Shown piece after piece: positions 10,906-22,090 of a DNA stretch of 39,131 nucleotides. The notes under the pieces are model-generated. The model was not told the DNA's origin, made no database searches, and saw only the letters and a program-made list of their open reading frames with translations. Origin of the DNA: Monoraphidium neglectum (Eukaryota > Chlorophyta > Chlorophyceae > Sphaeropleales > Selenastraceae); assembly GCF_000611645.1 (NCBI RefSeq), contig NW_014013586.1, positions 9,896 through 49,026 of the forward strand. The letters are read 5' to 3'. Position 1 is the stretch's first letter; each line of letters begins with the position of its first letter. Position numbers and translations under genes: made by a program.

Positions 10906-13900
10906 ATGGCACTGCGACGCACATATGTGCATCTGAACGCTGTCCAGCAGTCAATAGTCCCGCTCCCGCCCTTCCTGTATGCGCCGCCAGCGGAGTCCCT
11001 GCTCACCACAGCCGACACCGCTGCGGTCCTGCATGCCGAGGGCGTAAGCAATGGGGCGCCAGGGCGCAGCGGCTCAATAGACGCTGACCTGGACTTTGCA
11101 GTTGAGGCGGCTGCCGAGGCGGCCGCGCTCGCGGTGACGCCCGCCACTTCGCCCGGGGCGGCAGCAGCAGCGTCGGCTTCGGCAGCGGCGAACGCCTCAG
11201 CGGATGCGAAGGGAGCGTCGGTGGCAAGCGCGCAGGATGGCTCGTTCCTGGCTGTGCTGGGGAGGGTCGCAGCCCTGGCGCTGCCGCTGATGTGAGCTCG
11301 GCAAGCCCGCAGGGGAGAACGGGGTGCTTGCGCCAAGGCAACACATCCACACATCTCTGGCTTGGGAAGCGCCTGCACTGCTGCCGCCTGTCCAGCTTCG
11401 TGGCCGAAATCAGAAGGCAGCCTGACGCTGCAGCTTGCTGCGATGCCCAGAGTCTTAAACCCCACCCTGCTGTGGAATGCTTGCTGGCCACACACAATCA
11501 CACGCATGCCATCACCCCAGACCAGCAGGCCTACAGACCTCTCCCCATCGCCCGGCGCCTGTTCCTCGGTTTTTGCTGCAGGGTCCAGAACGTGGCCGGC
11601 TACAGCATCAGCATCATCGGGGCGGTCTTCATCGGCCGCCTGGGGCCGCTGCTGCTGTCCGCCTCGGTGCTGGCCAACTCTTTGTACAACTGCACCGTGG
11701 GTCCCCGCAGGGGTTGGCGGATCGGGATGTGGGGCCGAGGCGGTTGCACGGAATTTATCCAAATGCGGGCTGATGCGGCACGCGCGTGCTGCGGCGGGGC
11801 ATCGGATACACGTGGGGGGCTTTGCGGAAGCACTTGGGCCTTGAAGGACGCAGTGATGGGTAGCCGCGAGTGGCAGCACGCATGACGGCTCCAAACCTCC
11901 GTCCAGTGGCCGTCAGAGCAATTCTCCACCCCATCCTTGCTTCAGGGATTGTCCATTGCAATTGGCCTGAGTGCGGGGCTGGAGACACTCTGCGGCCAGG
12001 CCTACGGCGCAGGCAACTACAAGGCACTCGGTGTGTAGGGTGCGGCGGGGGCGCGGCGGCGCGTGGGCGGACGCGGCGGGGGCGCGGCACCCGCAGGGGA
12101 AGGGGGAGGATTGCAGCGTGGGGGGAGGCAGCACGGGCTGACAGTTGAGGGAAGTGCTTGCACCGAGGATAGGCTGTCCACGCAGGGAGCGCGGCCTGGA
12201 GAGCCATACATTTGAGGTTTGCACAGCCAAGCGCAGCAAAGCACCACCCCACCTGCGAAGCAAACCCGGCTGCTGCCAAGGTTTTTGGTGTGAAGCACCT
12301 GGTTTGCTCCGCACTCTTCTCTGCTCAGACCTTTTTTTGCTTTATTCCAACGGTGGCCCCCCTCCTGCCCTTCTCAACTCAGGCCTGCTGCTGCAGCGCG
12401 CCCTCGCCATCTGCGCCGCCGCCTGCGTGCCCATTGCGCTGCTGTGGCTTGGCTCAAACAGCGTGCTGCTCGCCATGGGCCAGGAGCCGGCGATCTCAGC
12501 CCTGGCCAGCCGCTACCTCATCTTCTGCATCCCCTGCCTGTTCCTGTCGATCTGCACGGAGTGCCTGCGCAGGTGAGGCAAAGTTGTCCCGTGTCGATGG
12601 CGGCGCCTCGCGCTCAAGACTGAACGCCGCGTCGGCGGGCGCGATTTGCACTGGTTTGACGCGATCAGATAGCGGCGATTACTTGCAGTCCCCGCTTTCT
12701 GCATCGGCACCGCCGCCATGGTTGCCGGCGTAGCATTGACCCGTTGACCGCCCCAGCTAACTTGGACCGCCGCACCTGACATCGGCGGGCTGCCAGGTAC
12801 CTTCAGTCCCAGCGGGACGTGCGGCCGGCCATGATCATGGCCGCCACCGCCACCGCCGCCGCGCCGCTGCTCTTCTGGGCCGCCATCAACCGTGCCGGCT
12901 GGGGCCTGGACGGTGCGGCGCTCGCGTTCATCGCCTGCCAGACCATCCAGTTGACGGGGCTGGCTGCGTTCGCGGTGGCGCGGGCGCGGCGGCTGGAGGG
13001 GGACCCGCGGCAGACCTGGGGCGGGTTCAGCGGCGAGGCGTTCCAGAAGTGGGGGGAGTACCTCCATTACGGTGAGGCGCGGCGGCCGCTCTCAAATCAT
13101 GAGATGGGCGGGCAGGGGAGGGGGCAGCGCTGCAGGACCAGGGTGGCCACCCCGGTCTGCTGTCGGGAGACGCGGCTCCCACATCGTGGGCCGAGCCCCG
13201 AGGGTCGAGCTGCACCTATTGCTTCATCAACAAGTAACGTCCTGCCGCACCCCCGCCACTTTGCTCCCGCACCTCCCCCGGACCTCAGCACGCCCTTGCC
13301 CTCACCCGCGTCCCGCGTCCCCGCGCCCAGGCGTCCCCGCCGCCCTGATGATCTGCTGCGAGTGGTGGGCCTACGAGGTCGCCATCCTGTGGGCCGGCCT
13401 CCTGCCCGACGCCGCGCTGTCGCTGTCCACGATGGGCATCTGCCTCTCACTCAACGCCTTTGTGTACATGCTGCCCCTGGGCCTGGCCTCCAGCGTCAAC
13501 ACCTCGGTAGCCAACGCGCTCGGCGGCGGCGACGGGGCGCGGGCGCGGGCCGTGTTCCTGAGCGGGCTGGGGCTGGCCGTCGCGCTGCAGGCGGCGATAG
13601 TCACCGGCGTCTCCTTCGGGTGGGGCGGCCTGGAGCGGGGCTGGAGCGAGGCCGGGCGGGCGGGCGCGCTGCGCGTGGTCGCAGACAGGGAGGCGGCTGT
13701 GGGTTTTCTCTAGGCCAGTGACGGGACTGCCCAAACGGCGACACGCCTGCGATGACCCTGACGTCGGACAGCCTAAATTGCTTCATGCCTCGTGCGCTCC
13801 CCCCTTTGAACCCCTCCGCCTCCCCCGCATCTTGCTTCCCTTGTGTCCCTCCCCACCCCCTCCTCTCGCCCCGTGACAAGGGGCGAGCACCTGATGCGGC

Positions 13901-14781
13901 TCTTCTGCAGCGACCCCACAGTCATTGCGCGATGCCTCGCGGTGTTGCCCATGCTGGTGAGAGCCGCCAGGATGGGGACTGGCAGGGGGTTCAGGGTTCA
14001 GGGTGTTGGGCTCACGCTGAACGCTGGACACTGGCATGTTCGTCCCGTCGCCGTGCTTGGCAGGACCTTAGGGTCGCGCCGGCTCCCCAACATGCATTTG
14101 AATTCTTGCCTGCCCCACCCCTCCCTTCCCGTTCACCCACTCCTTGCAACGACGCCACCTTGGCCCCCTGACATCATCCCCAACCCCTGCCCCCCTCCCC
14201 ATTGACGGCGCCACCCCCAGTGCGCCCTCATCGCCATCGACGGCGTCATCGCGACGCTGTCTGGCGTGCTACGCGGCAGCGGCCGCCAGAAGCTGGGGGC
14301 CGCCATCAACTTCGCGGGATACGTGGGCACCGCCGCGCCGCTGCACGCCAGGGCTCCCCTGATATGCATGCCGCGGCCGCCTGCTCCCCTTATTGGAAAT
14401 CAGTCAGGCGCACGCATGCATCGCTGCTTGACGTACGCACCCCTCCGCGGCCGTCTTTCTGCGGTGCCTTGCGCAGGATGATGGCACGAGCCGTACGCAC
14501 GCACGCACAAGCTTCACCGCGCTGCCTCCGCCCGCCACCTCCCCCCGCACCTGCAGTGGGCGGTCGGCCTCCCCCTCTCGTGGCTGCTGGCCTTCCCGCT
14601 GGGTATGGGGGAGCGCGGCCTGTGGATGGGTATCGCGGCCGGGGCCGCGCTGCAGCTGGCGGTGCAGGTCTTCTTGCTGTCGCGGTGGGACTGGGGCAAG
14701 GAGGCGGCACGCGTGCAGCGGCGCATGGCCGAGGCGGCGGCGCGGGGACTGCCGCCGCCGGAGCTCGCAGGGGCACACTGA
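10906..14781 (+). CDS. MATE family multidrug/toxin efflux transporter (9 exons)
   Basis: Membrane antiporter that exports organic cations or metabolites using a proton or sodium gradient; the substrate is unknown. Exons: 10906-11291, 11582-11696, 11946-12030, 12383-12572, 12797-13071, 13331-13619, 13881-13956, 14221-14322, 14557-14781. All phases agree, giving 580 residues. An Ala-rich, acidic N-terminal extension of about 115 residues precedes the core. MATE hallmarks follow in order: GLSIAIGLSAGLETLCGQAY with YGAGNY (about 168-190), the helix ALAICAAACVPIALLWLG, then MICCEWWAYEVAILWAGLLP, SSVNTSVANALGGGD, GEHLMRLFCSDPTVIA and LIAIDGVIATLSGVLRGSG. A helical C-terminal domain ends at TGA. The start is the ATG of MALRRTYVHLN; an in-frame upstream reading without ATG support was not used. 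The exon 7 acceptor (GACAAG) has a weak pyrimidine tract but keeps the frame. Confidence 0.92.
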
Positions 14782-15150
14782 TGCGGCTCTCTGCTTTTCC
14801 CCTGCTGTGCCACACGCCGTGGGCGTGGCGGCGGGGACTGCGGTCTGATGAAGGGCTCGTTCTTTGGCGCAGCGCCTCATGGCGTGCGCTTGTGCCTCAT
14901 CCTCGAGCCTGGGCCAAGTTGTTTGCCCTGACATGGTGCTCTTGCTCCTGGACTGAGAGCGTTTGAGAGGGTGACGGTAGGAGCGTGGGGGATGAAGTAC
15001 CGCCACTGCGGCCACCTCCACCGGCCGTGTGTGCAGGGGCCGAATTGGCGTGTGTGCATTGCATTGCATACGCAGGATTGCGTTCGCCGGCCAAGTGTCT
15101 GTTTTGCGACGTGTGTGCAGACCGCTAGCCGCCCACTTGGGAAGCGGCCC

Positions 15151-15612
15151 TCATAAGTAGATCTGGCACACGTACAGCGGCTGGAGCACACTTTGTTCTG
15201 CCAGGAGAGTGCATGCATTGTATGTGGTGCCTATAATGGCTGTGGCTATTTTTGCTTGGTTTTCCCTTCTCTGTTTGACAAGATGCAGGTCAGAAACCTT
15301 CCCAGCGTCGCTGCTCTCCAAGGGAGAGTCTGCACGAGCGCGGGCTGCTTTGGCACCGTTTTTTACACTCGCAAGCCCCAAACTCTCTGCCAATGATGCC
15401 AGCAGAAGCGACTGGCACACAGCAAAATGCAGCGGTGCAACAATTGCAATGACCTCGGCGGTGCCAACGTGACAGATACCAGTGGGGGCAGCTTTGCGCT
15501 CAGCATTTTTGCATGTGACAGCGTTGGGGATCACACCGTCCCGGAATGTAGGCGGCGCGGGTGGTCGTAGGATGCACAGTTGTGTAGGCGCGAAAATGCC
15601 CGATGCGCACAA
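15151..15612 (-). CDS. Possible C-terminal exon, unknown protein
   Basis: A minus-strand frame open for 153 codons to a TGA contains no Met, so it can only be an exon, not a whole gene. A hydrophobic stretch (EVIAIVAPLHFAVCQSLLLA) is followed by a polar segment (KVSDLHLVKQRRENQAK) and a second apolar one (IATAIIGTTYNACTLLAEQ). No upstream partner exon was found and no family is recognised. It could be chance in low-stop DNA. Confidence 0.25.
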   Translation of the reverse strand: MCASGIFAPTQLCILRPPAPPTFRDGVIPNAVTCKNAERKAAPTGICHVGTAEVIAIVAPLHFAVCQSLLLASLAESLGLASVKNGAKAARARADSPLESSDAGKVSDLHLVKQRRENQAKIATAIIGTTYNACTLLAEQSVLQPLYVCQIYL

Positions 15613-16168
15613 AAGAATTTTCAGGAATGCCTGCCTGAGCCAATAATGGCCACCTGAGTGGGCCAGGTGGGCGTCGCTGGTGCCTGCAGCACTGCAGCCA
15701 GGAGCCGCGGGCCGCTGACTGGCCTCAACTTATCCGATAAGTCCCAGCTCGTGTGTCAAGGGCGCAAGCACATCGAAGAGCACGTACGATGGCACGGTAT
15801 ATGCGTGCATGGGAGAATGGCCACTCGCCACTTCCCAGAACAACTTTGTGCAGCAAGACTAACAGAATCGGCATGGTGTGCATGCCGAAATCAACCCGCA
15901 GTATTTGACTTGGCATTGTGCTGAAGCGAGGCTCGGCATCCTGCTGGAGTGACGCCTTACATCCCCGCAAGCGCCTTCGCAACCAGGTCGGCGGCAGCAG
16001 GCATGTGGCTGCCGACTGCATCCGTGGTGGCCCGCGCACCTCTCGTTTCAGCTGGGACCGCTCCCAGTGCGGGTTGTAGCAGGCAAAGCATTGTTTGATT
16101 GTGCCTGCCTATCAGCATGACCTGCAGGCACGGGCATGCAAAAGCTCTGCAGTGGGAAAATCCTAGGA

Positions 16169-16250
16169 TCAGGGTGCAGATGGGTAGCAGCCGACGTTCA
16201 TCCACTCCGCTTGGTCCAGCGTGGTTGCCATGGGGCCTGGACTAATCAAC
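16169..16250 (-). CDS. Possible short terminal exon
   Basis: After the acceptor GGTTGCAG the minus strand reads LISPGPMATTLDQAEWMNVG and stops after YPSAP. A TGTAA lies about 210 bases downstream at 15961-15957. No partner exon is established. Confidence 0.22.
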
Positions 16251-16372
16251 CTGCAACCAGCAGCTCTAGCTGTTCGATCAAAACAGCACGATGGAACCGC
16301 GGATGACAGCAGACGAGGCATTCCCTGGCTTGGGCTTGCTTGGAAGCCCGTGATTATCAAATAATTGTGCAG

Positions 16373-16534
16373 TCTGTGGCTCAGACAGGCGCTGCCTTCT
16401 CCCAGCTTCGCGCATCAGCCTTGGACTGGTCACCCAACGCCGGCAGGTACAAGCAACCACCTGGCGCTGATGAGTTCTTGGAAGGCGGCAACGACATGTG
16501 GACTGCACGCTTTCGTGTTCAAATAGCCGTGTGA
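16373..16534 (+). CDS. Possible terminal exon, unknown protein
   Basis: After the acceptor AATTGTGCAG the plus strand is open for 54 codons to TGA and includes ALDWSPNAGRYKQPPGADEF. The composition is protein-like, but no upstream exon or family could be found. It lies only about 120 bases from the opposite-strand candidate at 16169-16250, so at most one of them is likely to be real. Confidence 0.25.
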   Translation, partial: SVAQTGAAFSQLRASALDWSPNAGRYKQPPGADEFLEGGNDMWTARFRVQIAV

Positions 16535-16894
16535 GGTGCAGTAGCCGAGCGCGAGAGTGTGACATTGCGTGGTCCGCCTGTTTTACGAAGGTGTTTTGTC
16601 GACGATCTTGGTGTCTGATCTGCTACCCGACTGTCAGAAAAGCGCGGTTATTCTTTTGGGCATTCTGGAACCCCCCAGAGCCACCTGAACGGCCCTAGGA
16701 CAGAGTGGTGCTCACAAGAAGTGAACGCAGCAGTCCCGCTCGCGGTGGTGCTCAGCTCGAGACGAAGATTTCCACTCTTCTATTTGCTACCTATTGCACA
16801 GCATACGTGCTTGTGCCAAGACTGTTGCACAACCTTCGCTGGCCAGCTGCCTCTCGCCGATGTCTGACAGAGGCACGAGCACGGCATATACGGC

Positions 16895-19171
16895 ATGATA
16901 CTTACTACAATTTCACGCAGCTTGGGGTCGGCGCTGCCGCGACGTTCCCCGCCGCGGCAAGCAGCAGCGCCGCACCTGCCGCTGCGAGCCTGGCGCCAGC
17001 ATGGAGACGCCAGCAACCGGCGGCGTTTCCACACGCTCTCAGCAACAGCACCTGGCACAAATGGTGGCGGCGCCACCAGCGCCAGCAGCAATGGAGCCTC
17101 CTCCGGTACCGCCTCGCCGTCGCCAGGCATTGGCACAGGGGCGCACCAGCAGCAGCAACAGCAGCAGCAGCAACAGCAGCAGCAGGCGGCGGGCAGCTCG
17201 CCCTCGTCGGGTGCCCCTGCGCAGCAACCGCCAGGTCCCGGCTTTGGCGCATTCTTGAAGCCCATCTACATCCTGATCTTCTCCCTCATCTTCGTGGGCG
17301 GCATGCTGTTTGCCAGCATGTCGCTGCAGCTCACCAGTGACCTGGGCTTCGCCGACGCCTTTGCGCGCATCACGCGCCGCATCTTCCGCTCCATCGCGTT
17401 CCGGCAGCTGGTTGTGATCGCGGTGGCGATTTTCCTGGTGCGGTTCGCGCTTAACAACGTGCTGCGGGTGCTGGCCAAGTGGAGCAGCAGCCCGGTGCCG
17501 TGGGACAAGTCCAAGGTGTACTATGTCATGAAGGAGGTGAGAAACGGCGTGCCCGCGCTGTGCAGCACCCCATTCCGCTTGCATCACAATTCCTGATTGC
17601 GGCAGCAGCGGTTGCCCGCTGTAGCGAGGGTGGTAGCCTATGAGGGTGCATAGCAGTTGTTGGGCGCACTGCCCCTCCCATTCCAGGACCTCGCTGGATC
17701 GCATCAAGCGGCCTGCAATGCTCCTGTCGTGTGACCGGCAGCCAAGACCACCGTGGCTGCCAGGCTGTCGGTTGGCAGCTGAAGCATGCCAGCTGTGCTT
17801 TGATGTCTGCTGCATGCCCGGCAAGGCCTTACCCGCACCCGCACACAACAGTCTTCCCGCTGGCCTTTTGACTGTATGCTGACACCAGACTTTCGACCTT
17901 GTTCCCCCCTGGCAGGTCTACTCCCCTCTGGAGGTGCTCCTCTTTGTGGCGGGCTGCTGCACCATAGCGGACTCGTTCATGCCGCAGCTCATAGGCGTGC
18001 CCAAGGCCACTGTCAACGCGGTGGTGCGGGCGGCGCTGAGCATGAGCTTCGTGCTGGGTGCGGCCACGGTGAGCGGCGGCGCGGCTCAGCCCAGGGAGAA
18101 GGGGGAGCGTAGCCATTGGGTGTGCACTGCGGCTGAGGCGGTGTCTTTCATGCGGTTGCGGGGTCGGCTGTTGCGACGGTCTCAATGCGATTGGGGCATA
18201 TGCAACACGCGTGGGAGCCCTCTTGCTTCTGGTGACGCCCTCGTCATGATCACCACGACCAACCGTTATCTCATTATGATGACATTTCGTGACATCACCG
18301 TCTCTCAGGTGGTGTTCAACCTGAAGAACCGCTTCTGCAAGGAGCAGGCGTGGCAGAGCGAGATGCAGGGCAACATCACCAGCCAGCGGCGGTGGGAGGC
18401 CTACGACAAGCTGGGGACGTTTGCCATCTACACCTTCACCATATTCCTCAGCATACAGGTGCGGCGGGCTGTGAGGCAGTGGCGGCGGCGGGCGCCTCGT
18501 GGCTTGGCCCCTGCGCAACACCCCTATCACCGCAACCCTGATGCACGCAGCGCTGATATCAGAGCGTGCGTCGCAACACACCACCTCTCTCCCCTGATTT
18601 CCAAAGGCGCTGGGGCTGGAGGTGCGCAGCGTGCTGGCCATCGGAGGCATTGGTGGTCTGGCCATCGGTTTGGCTGGCAGGGAGATCTGTGAGAACCTGC
18701 TCAATGGCTTCCTGCTCATGACCACGGTGAGGGGCGGCAGCCACACGGCGGATGTGCAGAGGGTCGAGCGGGTTGGTTCCCAGTGTTAGGGAGACAGGAA
18801 ACGCATTTGACGGCCAGATGGGAGATGGAACGGGCGGCTATGTGCATGAAAGCATGGAGCTGCGGTGTGCTGCGGCGAGCCTGCTGATGCTGGGATGGAC
18901 CTTGCAAGGCGGCCGCTGACAAGTGCAACCCACACATGTCATGCGCAGATGCCTTTTGAGGTGGGAGAGGAGGTGGTCTTCTCCCCCAACGGCCAGGTGA
19001 GAGCCATGGACTTTTTTGCAAGCGGTCGTTTTGAGGCATGGTGGAGGCTTGGACAGCCCTTACCGGCCACTTCCGGTACAGGTGCAGCGTTGTCGTCCGC
19101 CCACTGCAGTCTCGCCTCGTGTCAAGGCCCTCCAGAATTCGCTGTGAACACATCGGTCTTCTACCTCCTGC

Positions 19172-19216
<45 letters not shown>

Positions 19217-19250
19217 GCACGCACGTGCGCGCGCACGCACGCGCGCGCGC

Positions 19251-19304
<54 letters not shown>

Positions 19305-19987
19305 GCAGACCGTGGAGGGAATCGTGCTGGATGTCGGCTGGTACCGCACCACAATCCGCTCCTTTGAGCGCGAGGTCTTCGTCATACCCAACGCCGTGTT
19401 CTCCAAGAACACCGTCCTCAACGTGACCCGCAAGATGAGGGAGTGGCGGTTCTACGAGTTCCTGTGCGTGAGGGTGCAGGACGTGCACAAGGTCAACGCC
19501 ATCATACAGGTGGGGCCGGGTTGGGGGTGGGGGCGACTGATTTGGAGGGAGGCTGACTATGATGCGTGGCTTGCTGGTGCCCAGAGGGGCGGTCCGGGCC
19601 AGACTGCAGCTCTGCGCGGACACATACGCGGCGCGTGTCTGCACGGCTGAGCGCCTGCGTGCGGGAGCTAGGAGGCGGTGAGTCTAATCTGCAGTGTTCA
19701 TGCCCGCTCTCCCACACAATGATCACGCGGCGCCAGTCCTCACCACCTCGGCACGCCCCGTCCTCGTGGACACCGCGCGCGCCCCCCAACCCCCCCAGGA
19801 CATCCGCCGCATCGTCAAGAACGACGCGCGCATCATCAACAAGCTGCACCGCCGCGTCTTCATGGACAAGATCACACACGACGACGTCAAGATTTACCTC
19901 TCATTCTACGTGGAGGCCTCCAACCGGTGCGCCGCGCCACGATGATGCATGTAGCTTGCGTACGTCCATGTTCTTGTATATGTGTGC

Positions 19988-20020
<33 letters not shown>

Positions 20021-21191
20021 GTGTGTATGGGTGTGTGTGACTGAGTGCAATTGTGCGAGTTGAAGGAAAAGGGACGGCATTGACCATGTGTCGCACTCCT
20101 TGGTGCAAGTGAACGAGGGCATGATAATACACGGAGGCAAGTGCGAGGGCCTGTTGCCTGCAACGAGAGCCGGCGAGGGCACCAAGCGGCCTGCCTGCTG
20201 CCTGCTGCTCGCTGCAAGCGTCCGCACCAGCTGCCCGTCTCCAGGATGCACGAGCGACATTGGAACTTGGGCGGCTGGGTTGGCAGTGTTGACCCTGCCT
20301 CAGAGCGCCCCACCTGTCGGCTACCCACCACACCCCATCACTCGCCAACCCACCGGACTCCCAACCACCTCAACCGCCACCCCAGTGACGCGTTCATGGC
20401 TGTGAAGCAGGACCTGCTGCTGGCCTTTGTGGACTGCGTGGAGCGCAACGGCGCAAAGCTCGCCACGCCGCGCGCTGTGGTGAGCCACCCGGCACTGACC
20501 TGCACACAGCTTCATCCGGGAGGGAGCCCCCAGGGGCCGCCCACATCCCCTCAACGCACAGCTGCAAATGCCTGATCGTGCTTTCACAACCTCAAGTCCC
20601 CCGCCTCAACTCAACTTCCTGGTCCTCTGTCCAAGGTTTGCAGCTGCAAATGCTATATTTGACACATCTTGCCTTATTTACCCTGCCCCTGAAACCCTCG
20701 GACCCCAACGCCCAACCCCTCAACCCCAGCTTGAGATGGAGGACTCCCTGTCCCCCACCCTGGCCAGCATGTACGGCGGTGCCGCAGCCGCCGCAGCAGC
20801 CGCGCGCTTCAAGCTGCTGCCCGTCAGTGCGGTCGACGTGACCGCCTCGGCGGTGCCCTACTCCCCGCCCCCGCCGCCGCCAGCGCAGCCGACGGCTTCT
20901 GTGGACGAGGCCGGCGCGGCACTGGTCATCTCGATGGAGGAGGTCGGCGGGAGGGGCGACAAGGCCAGCGGCGACAACGGTGGTGGCAGCAGCAGCAACG
21001 GCAGCAGTGGCGGCGATGGCAGCAGACGGACTGCGAGCAGCTTGAAATCGGGGGAGGCTATCGCTTCACTTGATGAGAGCAAGGCACAGCCTGCGGCGCC
21101 GGCTACTGCTGGCCAAGGCGCGCCGTCGGCGGATGCGCCCACCATCGGCGCCAGTGTAAATGGCAGCGGGGGGCTTGGTTCAACCAACTGC

Positions 21192-21228
<37 letters not shown>

Positions 21229-21816
21229 GTGCCAAGCCGTCATCGTTGTCATCGTTGTCAGGCACATCGAGCGGCAGCAATGCCTCGCCTGTCAAGCAGC
21301 CACAGCAAGAAAAGCAGCAGCAGGAGGCCAGAGCCCCCGCTTTAGTCGGTGTCGGCGTGACGGCGTCGTACGCGGCCGCGGGGGCCGCAGCGGCCACCCC
21401 CACTGCCCCTCCAAGCAGCAGCGCCGCTGCCGGCAGGGCGGGTGGTGGCAGCGGCGGCGGTGGCGTGGGCGGCGGCTCGTCCGTCAAGAGAGGTGGGTGC
21501 CGGAGCCAGTGCTCATTGCCATGAGTGGGTGTGCAAGCCGCTGGTCTTTGCTCCTGACTTAACCGCGGTGGTTTGCGGTGTCATGCTGCCCTTGAACTCC
21601 TGCCGACCCCGCCGGACCCGCCGACCCCCACCCCCAGGCACTGACGGTTCCCCCCGCACTGGCGCGAGCCCCGGTCCGGGCGGCGGCGGTTCATACCGTG
21701 TGGTCAGCAGCGCGCAGCCGTACGGCTTGTCCCCCGGGGCGCCCTCATCCATGGGGCAGCAGCAGCCTCGGGACGTGATTCTCGCGTCCTACGAGGAGAT
21801 CGGGTCCGAGGTCTGA
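16895..21816 (+). CDS. MscS-like mechanosensitive ion channel, organelle type (10 exons)
   Basis: Channel that opens under membrane tension to release ions, as in the organelle MSL1-3 proteins of plants and MSC1 of Chlamydomonas. Exons: 16895-17536, 17916-18068, 18309-18458, 18607-18726, 18949-18996, 19309-19509, 19799-19926, 20386-20479, 20730-21492, 21638-21816. Phases agree throughout, giving 825 residues. An Arg-rich presequence and a 13-Gln run (85-97) come first. Hydrophobic helices follow near 123-143, 170-185, 220-235, 249-265 and 302-315. The pore helix is [20 protein letters not shown] (about 322-341). The MscS beta-domain signature is Pro398-Asn399 with Asn409 ([14 protein letters not shown]). 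The last 310 or so residues are a disordered Ser/Gly/Ala-rich tail with a poly-Ser run, much longer than in bacterial MscS. The start is the first ATG giving a presequence; choice of plastid or mitochondrion is not resolved. Confidence 0.92.
17137..17187. repeat. CAG repeat coding poly-Gln in the MscS-like channel
   Basis: A run of CAG/CAA codons encodes residues 85-97 of the channel's N-terminal region. It is in frame and translated. Confidence 0.85.
19171..19306. repeat. AC/GC microsatellite touching a 3' splice site
   Basis: An AC dinucleotide tract with internal GCAC and GCGC stretches fills the end of MscS-channel intron 5. It stops only a few bases before the acceptor ATGCAG at 19303-19308, so it stands where the pyrimidine tract should be. 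Confidence 0.95.
19990..20036. repeat. GT microsatellite in MscS-like channel intron 7
   Basis: A (GT)n run with one GGTGTGTATG interruption lies within the intron 19927-20385, about 65 bases from the donor. Confidence 0.95.
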
Positions 21817-22050
21817 TCCCGACGGTCCAAGGTCAAGATTTGACCCCCGGCACCCCTACATGCGCGTGCATACCGTACTACTTTCTTCCTTCTCTTGTCT
21901 CTCTGCTGCACCGTTTTGCAAACAAAGAAGCCAAGGCCGTGCGCGCCCGCCGGCCGAAGAAAGTCCGCGCCTGCACGACCAGGCATGTACAGCCGGCGCA
22001 TGAAAGCTCCCTGCCAGGTGCCCCAACCCGGCTCGTGCCGCGCGGGGAGT

Positions 22051-22090
22051 GCCAGGTAACCCTTCTGGTTGCCAGGCGACCCTTCTGGTT
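22051..22090. repeat. 20-base tandem duplication
   Basis: GCCAGGTAACCCTTCTGGTT (22051-22070) is followed directly by a copy with two changes (TA to CG) at 22071-22090. Confidence 0.9.

Larger units (their letters stand above)
14782..16894. other. Intergenic region with unassigned exon-like frames
   Basis: No gene can be named in these 2.1 kb. GC content is lower than in neighbouring genes. Three exon-like frames, two on minus and one on plus, are listed separately. The short palindrome ACTTATC-C-GATAAGT near 15729-15743 carries two GATA cores. A minus-strand TGTAA lies at 15957-15961. Confidence 0.4.

Noticed and set aside
10824..11894. 356-codon minus-strand frame over the MATE gene
   Set aside because: It is antisense to MATE exons 1-2 and the introns between; the plus strand gives a complete MATE protein and this frame has no domain.
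20858..21487. 209-codon minus-strand Leu/Pro-rich frame
   Set aside because: It is antisense to the Ser/Ala/Gly-rich tail exon of the MscS-like channel.
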